Shown here: positions 51,500 to 61,221 of the stretch, in pieces
Layout: every line of letters starts with the position of its first letter
How positions within the stretch are numbered: position 1 is the first letter of the stretch
NCBI GenBank assembly: GCA_025351765.1
Contig: JANXVH010000158.1
Span: forward strand, 1-64,000
Length of the DNA stretch: 64,000 bases
Direction of reading: 5' to 3'
DNA from: Pedobacter sp.
GTDB taxonomy: Bacteria > Bacteroidota > Bacteroidia > Sphingobacteriales > Sphingobacteriaceae
Translations under genes and position numbers: made by a program
The notes under the pieces: generated by a model
Database searches by the model: none
Seen by the model: only the letters and a program-made list of their open reading frames with translations
Told to the model about the DNA's origin: nothing

Positions 51500-53050
51500 A
51501 TGAAAATACTAAAAGCTCTTATTATTCTTCAATTTATTTCGATTTGCGCATTTGCGCAGAAATCCGCTTTTAAAAAACCAGCAAAATTAAAGGATGCTTT
51601 TGGTATCAATTCTTTTGAATGGGATTTTCTGGATGATAAGAATGGATTAGTTGTTAATGAAGATGAGCTCAGAGCAATGAAATCTTTCTCTTCCATAAGG
51701 CATTACATGGATTGGGAAAAACTGGAACAGGAGGAAGGTAGCTATACTTTTAACCCAACAAGAAGTGGTGGTTGGAATTATGATGCATTTTACCAGAGTT
51801 GCAAATTGCAAAATATGATGGTTTTGGCCTGTCTTAAAACGATACCGAAGTGGATGCAAGATACGTATCCGACAGACATGAGGGATGCAGATAACGTTCC
51901 AGTAAAATACGGAAAGGAGTTCTCCGACCCAAAATCATACATTGAACAGGCTAAAGTTGCATTTCAATATGCTGCTCGTTATGGGAGCAATAGCAAAGTA
52001 GATCTTTCTTTACTAAAGGTTAATGCACTTCCACGTTGGGGAGGAGATCCGGTAAACGTTGTAAAACGGGGAATGGGGTTGATTAAGTATATGGAGTGCG
52101 ATAATGAACGAGATAAATGGTGGAAGGGTCCAAAGGCGTGCTCTTCTGGAAAGAATTTCGCTGCAAATATGTCCGCATTTTATGATGGGCATAAGAATAC
52201 CATGGGTGCTGAAGTAGGCGTAAAAAATGCAGATCCTAATATGATAGTGGTAATGGGCGGACTGGCGAAACCAAGTATAGCGTATGTAAAAGAGATGATT
52301 TCCTGGTGCAGGGAAAATAGGGGATTAAGAAAAGATGGCTCTGTCAATCTTTGCTGGGATGTGATCAATTATCATTATTACACTGGCGATGACAGTTCTC
52401 CAACTGGTGGCGAGGGCGATAGGGGTAAGGCGCCAGAGGTTTCCAGTGCTGAAAGATTGGCTAAAGAATTTGTAAATATGTCTAAATCTTACGCTGGCAA
52501 TATGCCCGTTTGGTTAAGTGAAACAGGTTACGATGTGAATGCCGGGAGCCCGCTAAAAGCTGTTCCAATTGGTAGTAAAAGTGCGGAGCTAACACAGGCC
52601 GATTGGATCTTGAGAACTGCATTACTGAATCTTAGAAATGGAATATCAAGGGTATTTTTTTATCAAACCTATGATCTCAATTTGACTGATCCAGGTAAAT
52701 TTTCGTCTTCAGGTTTATTAAATGCAAACAGGACAAGAAAACCTGCGGCCGATTACATTTTTCAGGCCAATAAATTAATGGGTAATTACACCTTTTACAG
52801 TACATCTGGAAAGGATCCGATTTTAGATGAATACCATCTCGGTAATAAAACAGCTTTCATTCTTACAAAACCTACTGATAACGGCAGCACAGTTAGTTAC
52901 ATATTGACACTTCCGGGTTTTAAATCGGCAAAAATACACAAACCCTTGCCTGGATCAGACCAGATGTCTGAAGAGTTGGTAATTATAAAGAACGGGAAAT
53001 TGAATATTTTTGTTACAGAAACTCCTACTTTTGTTTTACCTATTAAATAA
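51500..53050 (+). CDS. Secreted clan GH-A glycoside hydrolase
   Basis: 516 residues, signal peptide (MKILKALIILQFISI to CAFAQ) and a TIM barrel with the clan GH-A pair: acid/base E203 in MECDNERDKW (N-E at strand 4) and nucleophile E341 in VWLSETGYD (strand 7). A small C-terminal beta domain follows (about 430-516). The clan is clear; the family (GH39, GH5 or GH30-like) is not. It stands alone, between NDH-2 and the ASPIC/VCBS gene. Confidence 0.75.
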   Translation: MKILKALIILQFISICAFAQKSAFKKPAKLKDAFGINSFEWDFLDDKNGLVVNEDELRAMKSFSSIRHYMDWEKLEQEEGSYTFNPTRSGGWNYDAFYQSCKLQNMMVLACLKTIPKWMQDTYPTDMRDADNVPVKYGKEFSDPKSYIEQAKVAFQYAARYGSNSKVDLSLLKVNALPRWGGDPVNVVKRGMGLIKYMECDNERDKWWKGPKACSSGKNFAANMSAFYDGHKNTMGAEVGVKNADPNMIVVMGGLAKPSIAYVKEMISWCRENRGLRKDGSVNLCWDVINYHYYTGDDSSPTGGEGDRGKAPEVSSAERLAKEFVNMSKSYAGNMPVWLSETGYDVNAGSPLKAVPIGSKSAELTQADWILRTALLNLRNGISRVFFYQTYDLNLTDPGKFSSSGLLNANRTRKPAADYIFQANKLMGNYTFYSTSGKDPILDEYHLGNKTAFILTKPTDNGSTVSYILTLPGFKSAKIHKPLPGSDQMSEELVIIKNGKLNIFVTETPTFVLPIK

Positions 53051-53094
53051 AAGTTATAAATTGGCGTCAATTACCAAGTAAACCCTTCAAAACG

Positions 53095-53124
53095 ATTTGT
53101 ATGTGTTTAATCTATCATACAAAT
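53095..53124. repeat. 9-bp inverted repeat before the VCBS lipoprotein gene
   Basis: ATTTGTATG (53095-53103) and CATACAAAT (53116-53124), perfect arms with a 12-nt spacer, 55 bp before ATG 53179. No T-run follows; an operator is possible. Confidence 0.4.
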
Positions 53125-53178
53125 AATAACAAGTCTATAATTTCAGTAACCAACCAAATGTAGCCAACGCCAATTCTA

Positions 53179-56100
53179 ATGAAAAATCTTTACTTATTTA
53201 TAGCCGTCCTGTTCTTGCTATCCGGGTGTAACAGGTCTGGGAAAACAGAAAAAAATCAGATAACTGAAAAGCCGCTTTTTAAACTACTTGATTCTACCAG
53301 AACTAATATATTCTTTAGTAATAATATATCTGAAACCTTTGAACACAATGTTTTTAACTATCCTGCCTTTTATAACGGCAGTGGGGTTGCTGTGGGCGAT
53401 TTAAATGGCGACGGACAAGATGAAGTTTACTTGTCTGGGAACATGACTGGGAACAAACTCTATTTTAATCAGGGTGATATGCATTTTGCCGATATCACTG
53501 AAATTGCTGGTGTTGCAGGCAGACCAGGCACTTGGAAAAATGGGGTTAATATGGCTGATGTGAACGGAGACGGAAAATTGGATATTTATATATGCTATTC
53601 TGGCGATTATGATCCGGAATTAAGAAAGAATCAGCTTTTTATTAACCAGGGCGCTAATGCTGAAGGAATACCCACATTTAAAGATGAGGCGGAGAAATAC
53701 GGACTTGCTGATCCGGCATATAGCACTCAATCTTACTTTTTTGACTATGATCGAGATGGTGATCTGGATATGTTATTGGTAAATGAAAATATCAAAGTAC
53801 TCACAAATCTTGATGATATAACTATACAAGAATTAAGGAAAAAGCCTGACTTACAATCAGGATCTAAACTATACCGCAACGATGGAGAACATTTTACTGA
53901 AGTAACGGTTAAAGCTGGGCTGAACAATTCAGTATTATCTTACGGCTTAAGTGCTTCTATTTCAGACGTAAATAACGATGGTTGGCCGGATATGTATGTA
54001 TCTAACGATTATTCAATTCAGGATCATTTGTATATCAATAATAAGAATGGAACCTTTACTGATCAGCTAAGCAATAATCTGGATCATATTTCCATGTACT
54101 CAATGGGTAATAATATATCTGATGTAAATAATGACGGATTGCCGGATATTTTTACCTTAGACATGATCCCGGAAGACAATAAGAGGCAGAAGCTGCTCCA
54201 GGGATTTGATAATTACGAGTTCTTTTACTTAAATCTTCGAAACGGCCTTTACTACCAATATATGCGTAATATGCTCCATATTAACAATGGAAAAGGTAGT
54301 TTTAGTGAGATTGGTCAGCTTTCGGGAATTTCCAATACCGACTGGAGTTGGGCACCTCTTTTTGCCGACTTTGACAACGATGGATGGAAAGATCTGTTTG
54401 TAACCAATGGTTACTTACATGATTTTACCAACATGGACGTGGTGAAATACAATGAAAACTATTTTAAAAGTATAAATGGCGATGTGGAGCCAAAGCACAT
54501 TATGGAAATGCTTGGTAAGCTGCCATCCTCTGACGTAAAAAACTACATGTACAAAAACAATGGCGATCTTACCTTCTCTAAAAAAACAAGTAATTGGGGT
54601 TTTGATATGCCATCTAACAGTAGTGGCGCAGTTTATTCAGATCTTGACAATGATGGAGATCTTGACCTTATTGTTAATAATATAAACAAGGCCGCCTTTG
54701 TTTACCAAAATCAGGGAAATCCTAAAAGTCATTATATTAAACTTAAGCTAAGTGGTGCTAAAAAGAATACAGACGGGCTAGGAGCCAAAGTAACCATTTA
54801 CTATGGAAATAAGATACAATGGCTAGATCAGATGCCTGCTAAAGGATACTTGTCTAGCGTTTCATCAACCTTGCACTTCGGTTTAGGTAACCAAACTAAA
54901 CTAGATTCAGTTCGTGTGGTTTGGTTAAGCGGCAAACAACAAGTGCTTAAAAATGTACAGGCTGATCTTACCCTTTATTTGAAAGAAAAAGATGCAATTG
55001 ATACTTATGTAGCACCCACAGCTAAACCAGCAGTATTTAAAGAAATTACATCGCCTGTGGCCTATGTGCAAAAGAAAAACACGGTTAACGATTTTAAACG
55101 CCAAACACTGCTTGTTAACGCACTTTCTTTTTCAGGACCATGTATGGCTAAATCTGATGTGAATGGTGACGGTTTGGAGGATGTTTTTATAGGTGGTGAT
55201 ATTAATGTGGCAGGAAGTATTTTTATACAACAAAAGAACGGTAAGTTTTTGGGCAATTCTAAAGCTTTTGAAATAGATAGGGCTAGCCAAGATACCGATG
55301 CCATATTCTTAGACGCAAATAGTGACGGCTTTCAGGATCTTTATGTGGTAAGTGGAGGTTACAATAGTTATGCGATTGATGATCCTCTTTTTCAAGACAG
55401 GCTATATCTAAATGATGGAAAAGGTAATTTTACTAAGGCCGTTAATGCGCTTCCTTTGATGCACGGTAGTAAGAGTTGTGCTAGAGTAGGCGATTTCAAT
55501 AGCGATGGGCATCCAGATATTTTTGTTGGTGGTCGGGTAATCCCTTCAAGGTATCCGGAAGCACCTCAAAGCTACTTGCTAATAAATGATGGTAAAGGCA
55601 ATTTCAAAGATCAGTTGGCAACTATTGCTCCAGAATTAAAAACTACAGGAATGGTTACTGATGCTGCTTGGATTGATCTTAATGGGGATAAGAAACAGGA
55701 TCTGATTCTGGTAGGAGAATGGATGCCAATTGCAGTTTATATTAACACAGGGGGAAAACTTAAGAATCAAACAACCAGTTATTTTGATAAAGCGTATAGC
55801 GGATTTTGGAACAAGTTAAAAGTTGAGGATATGAATGGCGACGGAAATCCTGATCTTATTGTGGGTAACCTAGGTTTAAATAGTCAGTGTAAAGTGAGCG
55901 ATAGCGAACCTGCTACGCTTGTTTATAAAGATTTTGATGATAATGGTGCTGTTGACCCTATTTTATGTTTCTACATTATGGGTAAATGTTATCCATATGT
56001 TACCAGAGACGAAATGCTTGATCAGATCAGTTCTATGCGCCCAAAATTCCCTGATTATAAGAGTTATGCTGATGCAGAAATGAAAGACATCTTTACTCCA

Positions 56101-56499
56101 GAGGAGCTCAAGGATGCAAAGACACTGAAGGCCAATTATTTAAAGACTGCTTATTTTGAGCGTGGTAAGAACGGAAAGTTCAAAGAAAAACCTTTACCTA
56201 TAGAGGCTCAGTTCTCGCCAGTGTTTACCATTACACCATTAGACTATGATGGCGATGGGAAAAAGGATCTTTTGCTTTGTGGTAACATCAATCAATCTCG
56301 CCTTCGCTTTGGTAAGTATGACGCCAATCATGGTATACTGTTAAAAGGAAATGGCAAAGGAGGTTTTAGCTACATAAATCAGCAGCAGTCCGGGCTAAAT
56401 ATTAGAGGCGATGTCAGGAGTGTGATTCAAGTGAAGAACACCTTGCTAATTGGTATCAACCAGGATAAACTGAAAGCTTTTCAGTTTAACAACAAATAA
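53179..56499 (+). CDS. VCBS/FG-GAP repeat lipoprotein with ASPIC/UnbV domain
   Basis: 1106 residues. Lipoprotein signal MKNLYLFIAVLFLLSGC, then many calcium-binding FG-GAP/VCBS repeats with the D-x-N/D-x-D-G-x2-D core (VGDLNGDGQDEVYLSG, DVNNDGWPDMYVSN, DFNSDGHPDIFVGG), interrupted by an ASPIC/UnbV domain (about 520-600, SGAKKNTDGLGAKVTIYYG). Such CRTAC1-like proteins are common in Bacteroidota, often encoded with SusCD pairs, which are absent here. A surface adhesive or glycan-binding role is inferred. It lies 40 bp before an outer-membrane protein gene. Confidence 0.88.
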   Translation: MKNLYLFIAVLFLLSGCNRSGKTEKNQITEKPLFKLLDSTRTNIFFSNNISETFEHNVFNYPAFYNGSGVAVGDLNGDGQDEVYLSGNMTGNKLYFNQGDMHFADITEIAGVAGRPGTWKNGVNMADVNGDGKLDIYICYSGDYDPELRKNQLFINQGANAEGIPTFKDEAEKYGLADPAYSTQSYFFDYDRDGDLDMLLVNENIKVLTNLDDITIQELRKKPDLQSGSKLYRNDGEHFTEVTVKAGLNNSVLSYGLSASISDVNNDGWPDMYVSNDYSIQDHLYINNKNGTFTDQLSNNLDHISMYSMGNNISDVNNDGLPDIFTLDMIPEDNKRQKLLQGFDNYEFFYLNLRNGLYYQYMRNMLHINNGKGSFSEIGQLSGISNTDWSWAPLFADFDNDGWKDLFVTNGYLHDFTNMDVVKYNENYFKSINGDVEPKHIMEMLGKLPSSDVKNYMYKNNGDLTFSKKTSNWGFDMPSNSSGAVYSDLDNDGDLDLIVNNINKAAFVYQNQGNPKSHYIKLKLSGAKKNTDGLGAKVTIYYGNKIQWLDQMPAKGYLSSVSSTLHFGLGNQTKLDSVRVVWLSGKQQVLKNVQADLTLYLKEKDAIDTYVAPTAKPAVFKEITSPVAYVQKKNTVNDFKRQTLLVNALSFSGPCMAKSDVNGDGLEDVFIGGDINVAGSIFIQQKNGKFLGNSKAFEIDRASQDTDAIFLDANSDGFQDLYVVSGGYNSYAIDDPLFQDRLYLNDGKGNFTKAVNALPLMHGSKSCARVGDFNSDGHPDIFVGGRVIPSRYPEAPQSYLLINDGKGNFKDQLATIAPELKTTGMVTDAAWIDLNGDKKQDLILVGEWMPIAVYINTGGKLKNQTTSYFDKAYSGFWNKLKVEDMNGDGNPDLIVGNLGLNSQCKVSDSEPATLVYKDFDDNGAVDPILCFYIMGKCYPYVTRDEMLDQISSMRPKFPDYKSYADAEMKDIFTPEELKDAKTLKANYLKTAYFERGKNGKFKEKPLPIEAQFSPVFTITPLDYDGDGKKDLLLCGNINQSRLRFGKYDANHGILLKGNGKGGFSYINQQQSGLNIRGDVRSVIQVKNTLLIGINQDKLKAFQFNNK

Positions 56500-56539
56500 T
56501 AGTTAATCCAACCATATATAATTAAACAAAAACAAACGC

Positions 56540-57637
56540 ATGAAAAAAATCTTTACCATTATCATTATTACTTTACTATCAGTTAAAGGTTACTCTCAAG
56601 GCTGTGTAGCAATTAGAAGTACTGGCGGTATCTGTAGTCTTACAGGTCACCCGGATAGTGCAAATATGAAAGGCGGAAGCTGGGTATTCAATTCCAACAC
56701 CCGTTATTTTATGTCTAACAAACATTACAAAGGTGATGTTTATCAGGCAGCACGCATTAAAGCAGGAAACGAGGTGATCAACCACCAATTTGCAACTGAT
56801 TTAACATTGATTAGAGTATTTAATGACCGCTGGTCGGCCATGATAGATGTTCCTATTATATCGAATGCACGGTCTTCTAAATATGAGCACAACATGCCCG
56901 CAAATATTGGCACGGGCGAAAGACATAGCACACATTCTTTTGGTTTAGGAGATGTCCGTATTGCTGCGTACCGTTGGCTGTTTAATCCAACTACCAGTCC
57001 TCAGGCAAACTTACAGGTAGGTTTAGGTATTAAATTTGCTACTGGTGATTACAACTATAAAGATTACTGGCAAAATGTTGGCCCAGGTGGAACCCCTGAA
57101 TTACGTACAGTAGATCAATCAATTCAATTGGGTGATGGCGGAACAGGGCTTACACTAGAACTGAATGGTTTTGTTGCAGTAGCGAAACATATTGGGCTAT
57201 ATGGTAATGCCTTCTATTTGAGTAATCCACGTCAAAACAATGGTGTAAGAACATATCGTGAATTGATTGCTCCACCTAGACTAGCAAACGAAGCCATCAG
57301 CAGCGTGCCAGATCAATTTATGGCTCGTTTAGGTGGAAACTTCGCTGTTGATAAATTTGTGATCTCTGCAGGTGCACGAGCTGAAGGTATCCCTGTCTAT
57401 GATTTAATTGGTGGAAGTGGAGATTTCCGCAGACCTGGATATGTGATCTCTGTAGAGCCAAGTTTGACTTACCAATTGGGTAAAGTTAATCTATACACAT
57501 CTCTGCAACGTGCAGTTTATAGAAAACGTACACAAAGTGTAACTGATAAGGCAAGCTCAACCAATGCTTTGGTTGTAAATGGAGATGCAGCATTTGCTGA
57601 TTATTCTGTAAACGTAGGAATTTCATTTAGATTATAA
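56540..57637 (+). CDS. Outer-membrane beta-barrel protein
   Basis: 365 residues: signal peptide (MKKIFTIIIITLLSV to GYSQG), then alternating strands (LQVGLGIKFATGDYNY, FVAVAKHIGLYGNAFYLS) ending in a C-terminal F-R-L barrel signature. It resembles porin-like proteins of the phenol-degradation MetA type. Two N-terminal cysteines (C22, C32) could form a disulfide. It probably shares a transcript with the VCBS lipoprotein and ends at a strong terminator. Confidence 0.7.
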   Translation: MKKIFTIIIITLLSVKGYSQGCVAIRSTGGICSLTGHPDSANMKGGSWVFNSNTRYFMSNKHYKGDVYQAARIKAGNEVINHQFATDLTLIRVFNDRWSAMIDVPIISNARSSKYEHNMPANIGTGERHSTHSFGLGDVRIAAYRWLFNPTTSPQANLQVGLGIKFATGDYNYKDYWQNVGPGGTPELRTVDQSIQLGDGGTGLTLELNGFVAVAKHIGLYGNAFYLSNPRQNNGVRTYRELIAPPRLANEAISSVPDQFMARLGGNFAVDKFVISAGARAEGIPVYDLIGGSGDFRRPGYVISVEPSLTYQLGKVNLYTSLQRAVYRKRTQSVTDKASSTNALVVNGDAAFADYSVNVGISFRL

Positions 57638-57656
57638 TTTTCAACCCTATTCTCGT

Positions 57657-57693
57657 ACCCCTCAAAAGGACAAAGTCCTTTTGAGGGGTTTTT
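57657..57693 (+). terminator. Strong intrinsic terminator
   Basis: ACCCCTCAAAAGGAC, loop AAA, GTCCTTTTGAGGGGT: a perfect 15-bp stem followed by TTTT. It ends the VCBS/outer-membrane operon, 20 bp after the stop. Confidence 0.93.
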
Positions 57694-57733
57694 ACGTTTT
57701 ATTTTAGTTAATTTAGTTGTTCATTCCCAGTCT

Positions 57734-59614
57734 ATGAAGCAACAACTAATTTATTTAGTCCTTTTCTTAGTTATTTCCAAAGTTTCTGCACAACAAACGC
57801 AAAAACCTGTACTTCATGGCAGCAATTGGATGGCAATAACTGGCAAGCCATTAGCAGCAACAGCAGGAGCTATGACTTTTCAAAAAGGCGGAAATGCGGT
57901 GGACGCTGCCTGTGCAATGCTTGCAGCGACCTGTACTATGTGGGATACGCTGAGTTGGGGTGGAGAAACACAGGTATTAATCTACAATCCTAAAACAAAA
58001 AAAGTAACATCAATTAATGCTATGGGCGTTGCACCCACCGGCGCCACGGCGCAGTTCTTTAAAAATAAAGGCTACAATTTTCCTCCAGAGTATGGTCCAC
58101 TTGCTGCCACAACACCGGGTACGGTAGGAGGCATCATCTATATGCTAATCAACTATGGTACTATGAGTTTGGAACAAGTTCTTGCTCCAGCTATGCAAAT
58201 GGCATCGGGTTATCCAATTGAAGCGCAAGCGGCCAACACAATGGAACGACAAAAAGTACTCATCAAACAATGGCCCTACAGTAAAAAAGTATTCCTAACA
58301 CATCAGGGCGAAACCAGGGAGGCTCCTGAAGCGGGAGAGATATTTGTGCAAAAAGATTTGCTGGCTACGCTAACAAAAATGGTTGAAGCAGAGCGTAAGG
58401 CATTGAAACAAGGTGAAAATAGAAAAGAAGCATTGATGGCTGCGTACGACCGTTTTTACAAAGGAGATATTGCTAAAGAATTTGTTAGGGGAAGTAAGGA
58501 GCAAGGAGGTTTAATAACAATGGAAGACCTGGCAAACTGGAAGCCTATTGAAGAGGAACCGTTAACCATAAATTATAAAGGTATAGATGTGTATAAAATG
58601 CAACAATGGACACAGGGCCCCGTAATGTTGCAAGCACTTAATATTTTGGAGAATTTCGACCTGAAGGCAATGGGCTATAATAGTTCTAAATACATTCATA
58701 CTGTTTATCAGGCCATGAACCTGGCCTTTGCAGACCGCGACTTCTATTATGGCGATCCGTATGCAAGTCCGGCGGAGCCCATCAAAGGTCTCTTAAGTAA
58801 GGGTTACGCAAAACAACGTGCGCAGTTGATCGATTTTAACAAGAACAATCCTGCTATTGGACCAGGCAATCCTTATCCCTTTGAAGGGAGGTCAAATCCT
58901 TACATTAACTTACTAAAGAATAGGGGCTTTGAAATGGATACTACTAAACGTAATTTTGCACCTGTTCATGATTTAGGGAATACCGCTAAACCTCAGGACT
59001 ATCACGATATGCTTTGGAGAGGAACAACGTCCGTCGAAGCGGCTGATAAAGAAGGCTGGGTTGTTTCAATTACACCAAGCGGCGGGTGGTTACCGGCGTG
59101 TATTGCAGGGAAAACAGGAATAGGAATGAGTCAGCGAATGCAGAGTTTTGTGCTGGATTCCACTTTAAATCCTTTTAATGTAGTTGCGCCAGGAAAGCGT
59201 CCAAGAGTGACACTCTCGCCTTCATTAGCCTTAAAGGCTGGTAAGCCTTTTATTTCATCAGCTGTACAAGGTGGAGATACCCAAGATCAGAACCTATTAC
59301 AATTCTTTCTAAACATGACAGAATTTGGTATGAATGTGCAACAAGCTACTGAGGCACCAAACTTTAATACGAACCAGCTTTGGTTATCGCTTGGAGGTAC
59401 TAAAACTACAGATAGAATGCCGAAGCCCGGACAAATATTACTGCAAAATGGAACAAAAGAAAGTGTTAGAGAAGAATTGAAGAAAATGGGTTATATCTTA
59501 AGCTTTGATGACCGTACTAGTGGCCCGATAAATGCTATTTATTTCGACTGGAAACACAACTCCCTGTGGGGAGGTTCAAGCAATCATGGAGAAGATTATG
59601 GAATTGGCTGGTAA
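57734..59614 (+). CDS. Secreted gamma-glutamyltransferase family protein
   Basis: 626 residues with signal peptide (to VSAQQ). N-terminal nucleophile hydrolase fold: ATAGAMTFQKGGNAVDAAC start, then RGTTSVEAAD, where T431 is the expected autocleavage and catalytic Thr, and the C-terminal blocks TPSGGWLP and GISMxQR-like GIGMSQRMQSF. The usual TTH motif is TTS here. Gamma-glutamyltransferases cleave glutathione and similar compounds in the periplasm; acylases of the same fold cannot be excluded. Confidence 0.88.
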   Translation: MKQQLIYLVLFLVISKVSAQQTQKPVLHGSNWMAITGKPLAATAGAMTFQKGGNAVDAACAMLAATCTMWDTLSWGGETQVLIYNPKTKKVTSINAMGVAPTGATAQFFKNKGYNFPPEYGPLAATTPGTVGGIIYMLINYGTMSLEQVLAPAMQMASGYPIEAQAANTMERQKVLIKQWPYSKKVFLTHQGETREAPEAGEIFVQKDLLATLTKMVEAERKALKQGENRKEALMAAYDRFYKGDIAKEFVRGSKEQGGLITMEDLANWKPIEEEPLTINYKGIDVYKMQQWTQGPVMLQALNILENFDLKAMGYNSSKYIHTVYQAMNLAFADRDFYYGDPYASPAEPIKGLLSKGYAKQRAQLIDFNKNNPAIGPGNPYPFEGRSNPYINLLKNRGFEMDTTKRNFAPVHDLGNTAKPQDYHDMLWRGTTSVEAADKEGWVVSITPSGGWLPACIAGKTGIGMSQRMQSFVLDSTLNPFNVVAPGKRPRVTLSPSLALKAGKPFISSAVQGGDTQDQNLLQFFLNMTEFGMNVQQATEAPNFNTNQLWLSLGGTKTTDRMPKPGQILLQNGTKESVREELKKMGYILSFDDRTSGPINAIYFDWKHNSLWGGSSNHGEDYGIGW

Positions 59615-59639
59615 AAATCATCATTTATAAAACGTGAAT

Positions 59640-60110
59640 ATGAAAACTATAACACCTTATTTGATTGCGCTCTTTTTTTCTACATTATTTGCATGTAGTT
59701 CAACTGAAAAACCAAAGACTGAAATATCAGCAACCAAGCTGGATTCTGCAAACATGAAATGTTATACTGCAGTAGATGGTACGGATACAGCTAAACTAAG
59801 CCTTATTACAGCAAAAGATGGAAAGATATCCGGAGCATTGCTGATAAACTACCTCGAGAAGGGCGATAGTGAAGGAACCTTATTAGGCAAATTTAAAGGA
59901 GATACTTTATTTGTTGATTACACATTTAAAATAGGTGCAATTAATAAGACTATTTACAAGAACCCTCTGGCATTTCTTAAAAAAGAAGGTAAACTGTTTA
60001 TGGGTGTAGGTCAGATTGAGACATATCTAGGTAAATCATCCTTTGTAAAAGATAAACCGATCAATTTTGAAAGGGGAAGATTCATTTTCTCGACAAGTCC
60101 TTGTCCTTAA
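59640..60110 (+). CDS. Putative lipoprotein
   Basis: 156 residues. ATG 59640 opens a lipoprotein signal (MKTITPYLIALFF to LFAC). The rest is a small beta domain (YTAVDGTDTAKLSLITAKDG, GTLLGKFKGDTLFVDYTFK). Such lipoproteins are frequent in Pedobacter, with unknown function. A GTG two codons upstream is a weaker start. Confidence 0.7.
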   Translation: MKTITPYLIALFFSTLFACSSTEKPKTEISATKLDSANMKCYTAVDGTDTAKLSLITAKDGKISGALLINYLEKGDSEGTLLGKFKGDTLFVDYTFKIGAINKTIYKNPLAFLKKEGKLFMGVGQIETYLGKSSFVKDKPINFERGRFIFSTSPCP

Positions 60111-60186
60111 ACTGAGTTTTTACACAGTTTATATCCATTTATATCCTTGTAATTATTAAATTGGTGAAATTCCTGTTTATAACTAC

Positions 60187-60348
60187 ATGAAAATAACAAC
60201 TGATCTCGAAAGCCGTATCACGGAAAAAATTAATACCATTAGTACATTGGCTGATCAGCTTCCAGGAGTAATCATTATACACCGGAAGCTTAATGTATCT
60301 AACTCTTTTGAGCTTTCGCAGTATGTAAGAGCCTTTGATCTCATATAA
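60187..60348 (+). pseudogene. N-terminal fragment of a PAS-type transcriptional regulator
   Basis: ATG 60187 to TAA 60346-60348, 53 codons. The peptide (KITTDLESRITEKINTIS then TLADQLPGVIIIH) matches the start of the PAS-LuxR regulators common in Pedobacter (usually about 200-270 residues), where a PAS domain follows. Here the frame ends, and the next gene's 3' end begins 4 bp on. A truncated remnant is most likely. Confidence 0.5.
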
Positions 60349-60352
60349 CGAG

Positions 60353-60565
60353 TTAACTTTTCTTAGATGTAGTTAGTATTACTACACCTGCAATAAGTAT
60401 TAAACCCCCTACATATGGCGGCCAATTTACACTTTTCTCTTTATCTGCAGAGATTTGAATAGGTCCAGCATCTACTAATTTTTCTTTTTGTGTATAAGTA
60501 AATCCTGTCCATACCAGCATAATGATTCCAAGTACAATCATTACTAAAGCTATTGTTCTATTCAT
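60353..60565 (-). CDS. Small two-helix membrane protein (DUF3185-like)
   Basis: 70 residues: helix 1 (ALVMIVLGIIMLVWTGFTY), a basic loop (TQKEKLVDAGPIQI), helix 2 (YVGGLILIAGVVILTT). The layout fits DUF3185-like proteins. Function unknown. Confidence 0.65.
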   Translation of the reverse strand: MNRTIALVMIVLGIIMLVWTGFTYTQKEKLVDAGPIQISADKEKSVNWPPYVGGLILIAGVVILTTSKKS

Positions 60566-60602
60566 GTTATGTTCTATTATATCAGAATAACACCAAAGTA
60601 TG

Positions 60603-60960
60603 TTAAATGTTTCTTTTAGTAAGGAACCATGCCCACCAAATCAATAAAAATTGGATTAGAAGCCTAATATTTGCAAGCAGATGAGTGCCAACACCCGGAT
60701 GTTCTCGAAATGCATCAACTACATGAAATGGCAAAAAAAAGATCATCATTAGCAAGAGGAGAGTAGCGGCTTTTTTATTGTATTTCGGCAATAATAATCC
60801 TAGGCCAATTGCAAATTCTATTACGCCGATGGTGTAATTTACCAAAAGAAGCGGCATCCAATGGGGGGATAAATCCCTGGTAAAATGCCGGATTTATAAA
60901 GTGATTGATCCCTGCAATCATCATAATCAGCGCAAATACCCACTTTAAAAATACTTTCAT
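60603..60960 (-). pseudogene. DoxX-like membrane protein gene with a frameshift in a G/C run
   Basis: The first part (from ATG 60960, MKVFLKWVFALIMMIAG, INHFINPAFYQGFIPP) is in one frame; the second (LLLVNYTIGVIEFAIGLGLL and two more helices) is in another. Removing one base of the six-G run at 60863-60868 would join them as F-I-P-H-W-M-P-L-L-L. Together they give a four-helix DoxX-like protein of about 119 residues. Either a sequencing error, a slippery switch, or a fresh pseudogene. Confidence 0.75.
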
Positions 60961-60972
60961 AATTTTACTATT

Positions 60973-61006
60973 AAAAGAAAAAGCATCCCTTTTGAGGATG
61001 CTTTTT
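60973..61006 (-). terminator. Terminator of the cold-shock gene
   Basis: AAAAAGCATCC and GGATGCTTTTT (60978-60988 and 60996-61006) form a perfect 11-bp stem, loop 7 nt. On the minus strand GGATGCTTTTT is followed by CTTTT. It separates the csp gene from the DoxX pseudogene. Confidence 0.85.
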
Positions 61007-61029
61007 ATTAACTTATAAAATGAGTTTAA

Positions 61030-61221
61030 TTAACTGATCTTAACATTAATAGCGTTTAAGCCTTTTTTACCTTGCTCAACGTCATAGCTAACTGAATCGT
61101 TCTCACGAATGCTGTCAATTAGGCCTGAAGAGTGTACAAAGATTTCAGCGTCACCATTAGCTGGTACGATAAATCCAAAACCTTTTGTCTCATTGAAAAA
61201 TTTTACTGTTCCTTGTTGCAT
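61030..61221 (-). CDS. Cold-shock domain protein
   Basis: 63 residues from ATG 61221 (MQQGTVKFFNETKGFGFIVP); an upstream in-frame start at 61254 would add 11 residues and lies over the promoter. RNP1 (KGFGFI) and RNP2 (EIFVHSSGL) motifs bind single-stranded nucleic acid. An RNA chaperone in the cytoplasm; cold regulation is typical but unproven here. Confidence 0.92.
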   Translation of the reverse strand: MQQGTVKFFNETKGFGFIVPANGDAEIFVHSSGLIDSIRENDSVSYDVEQGKKGLNAINVKIS

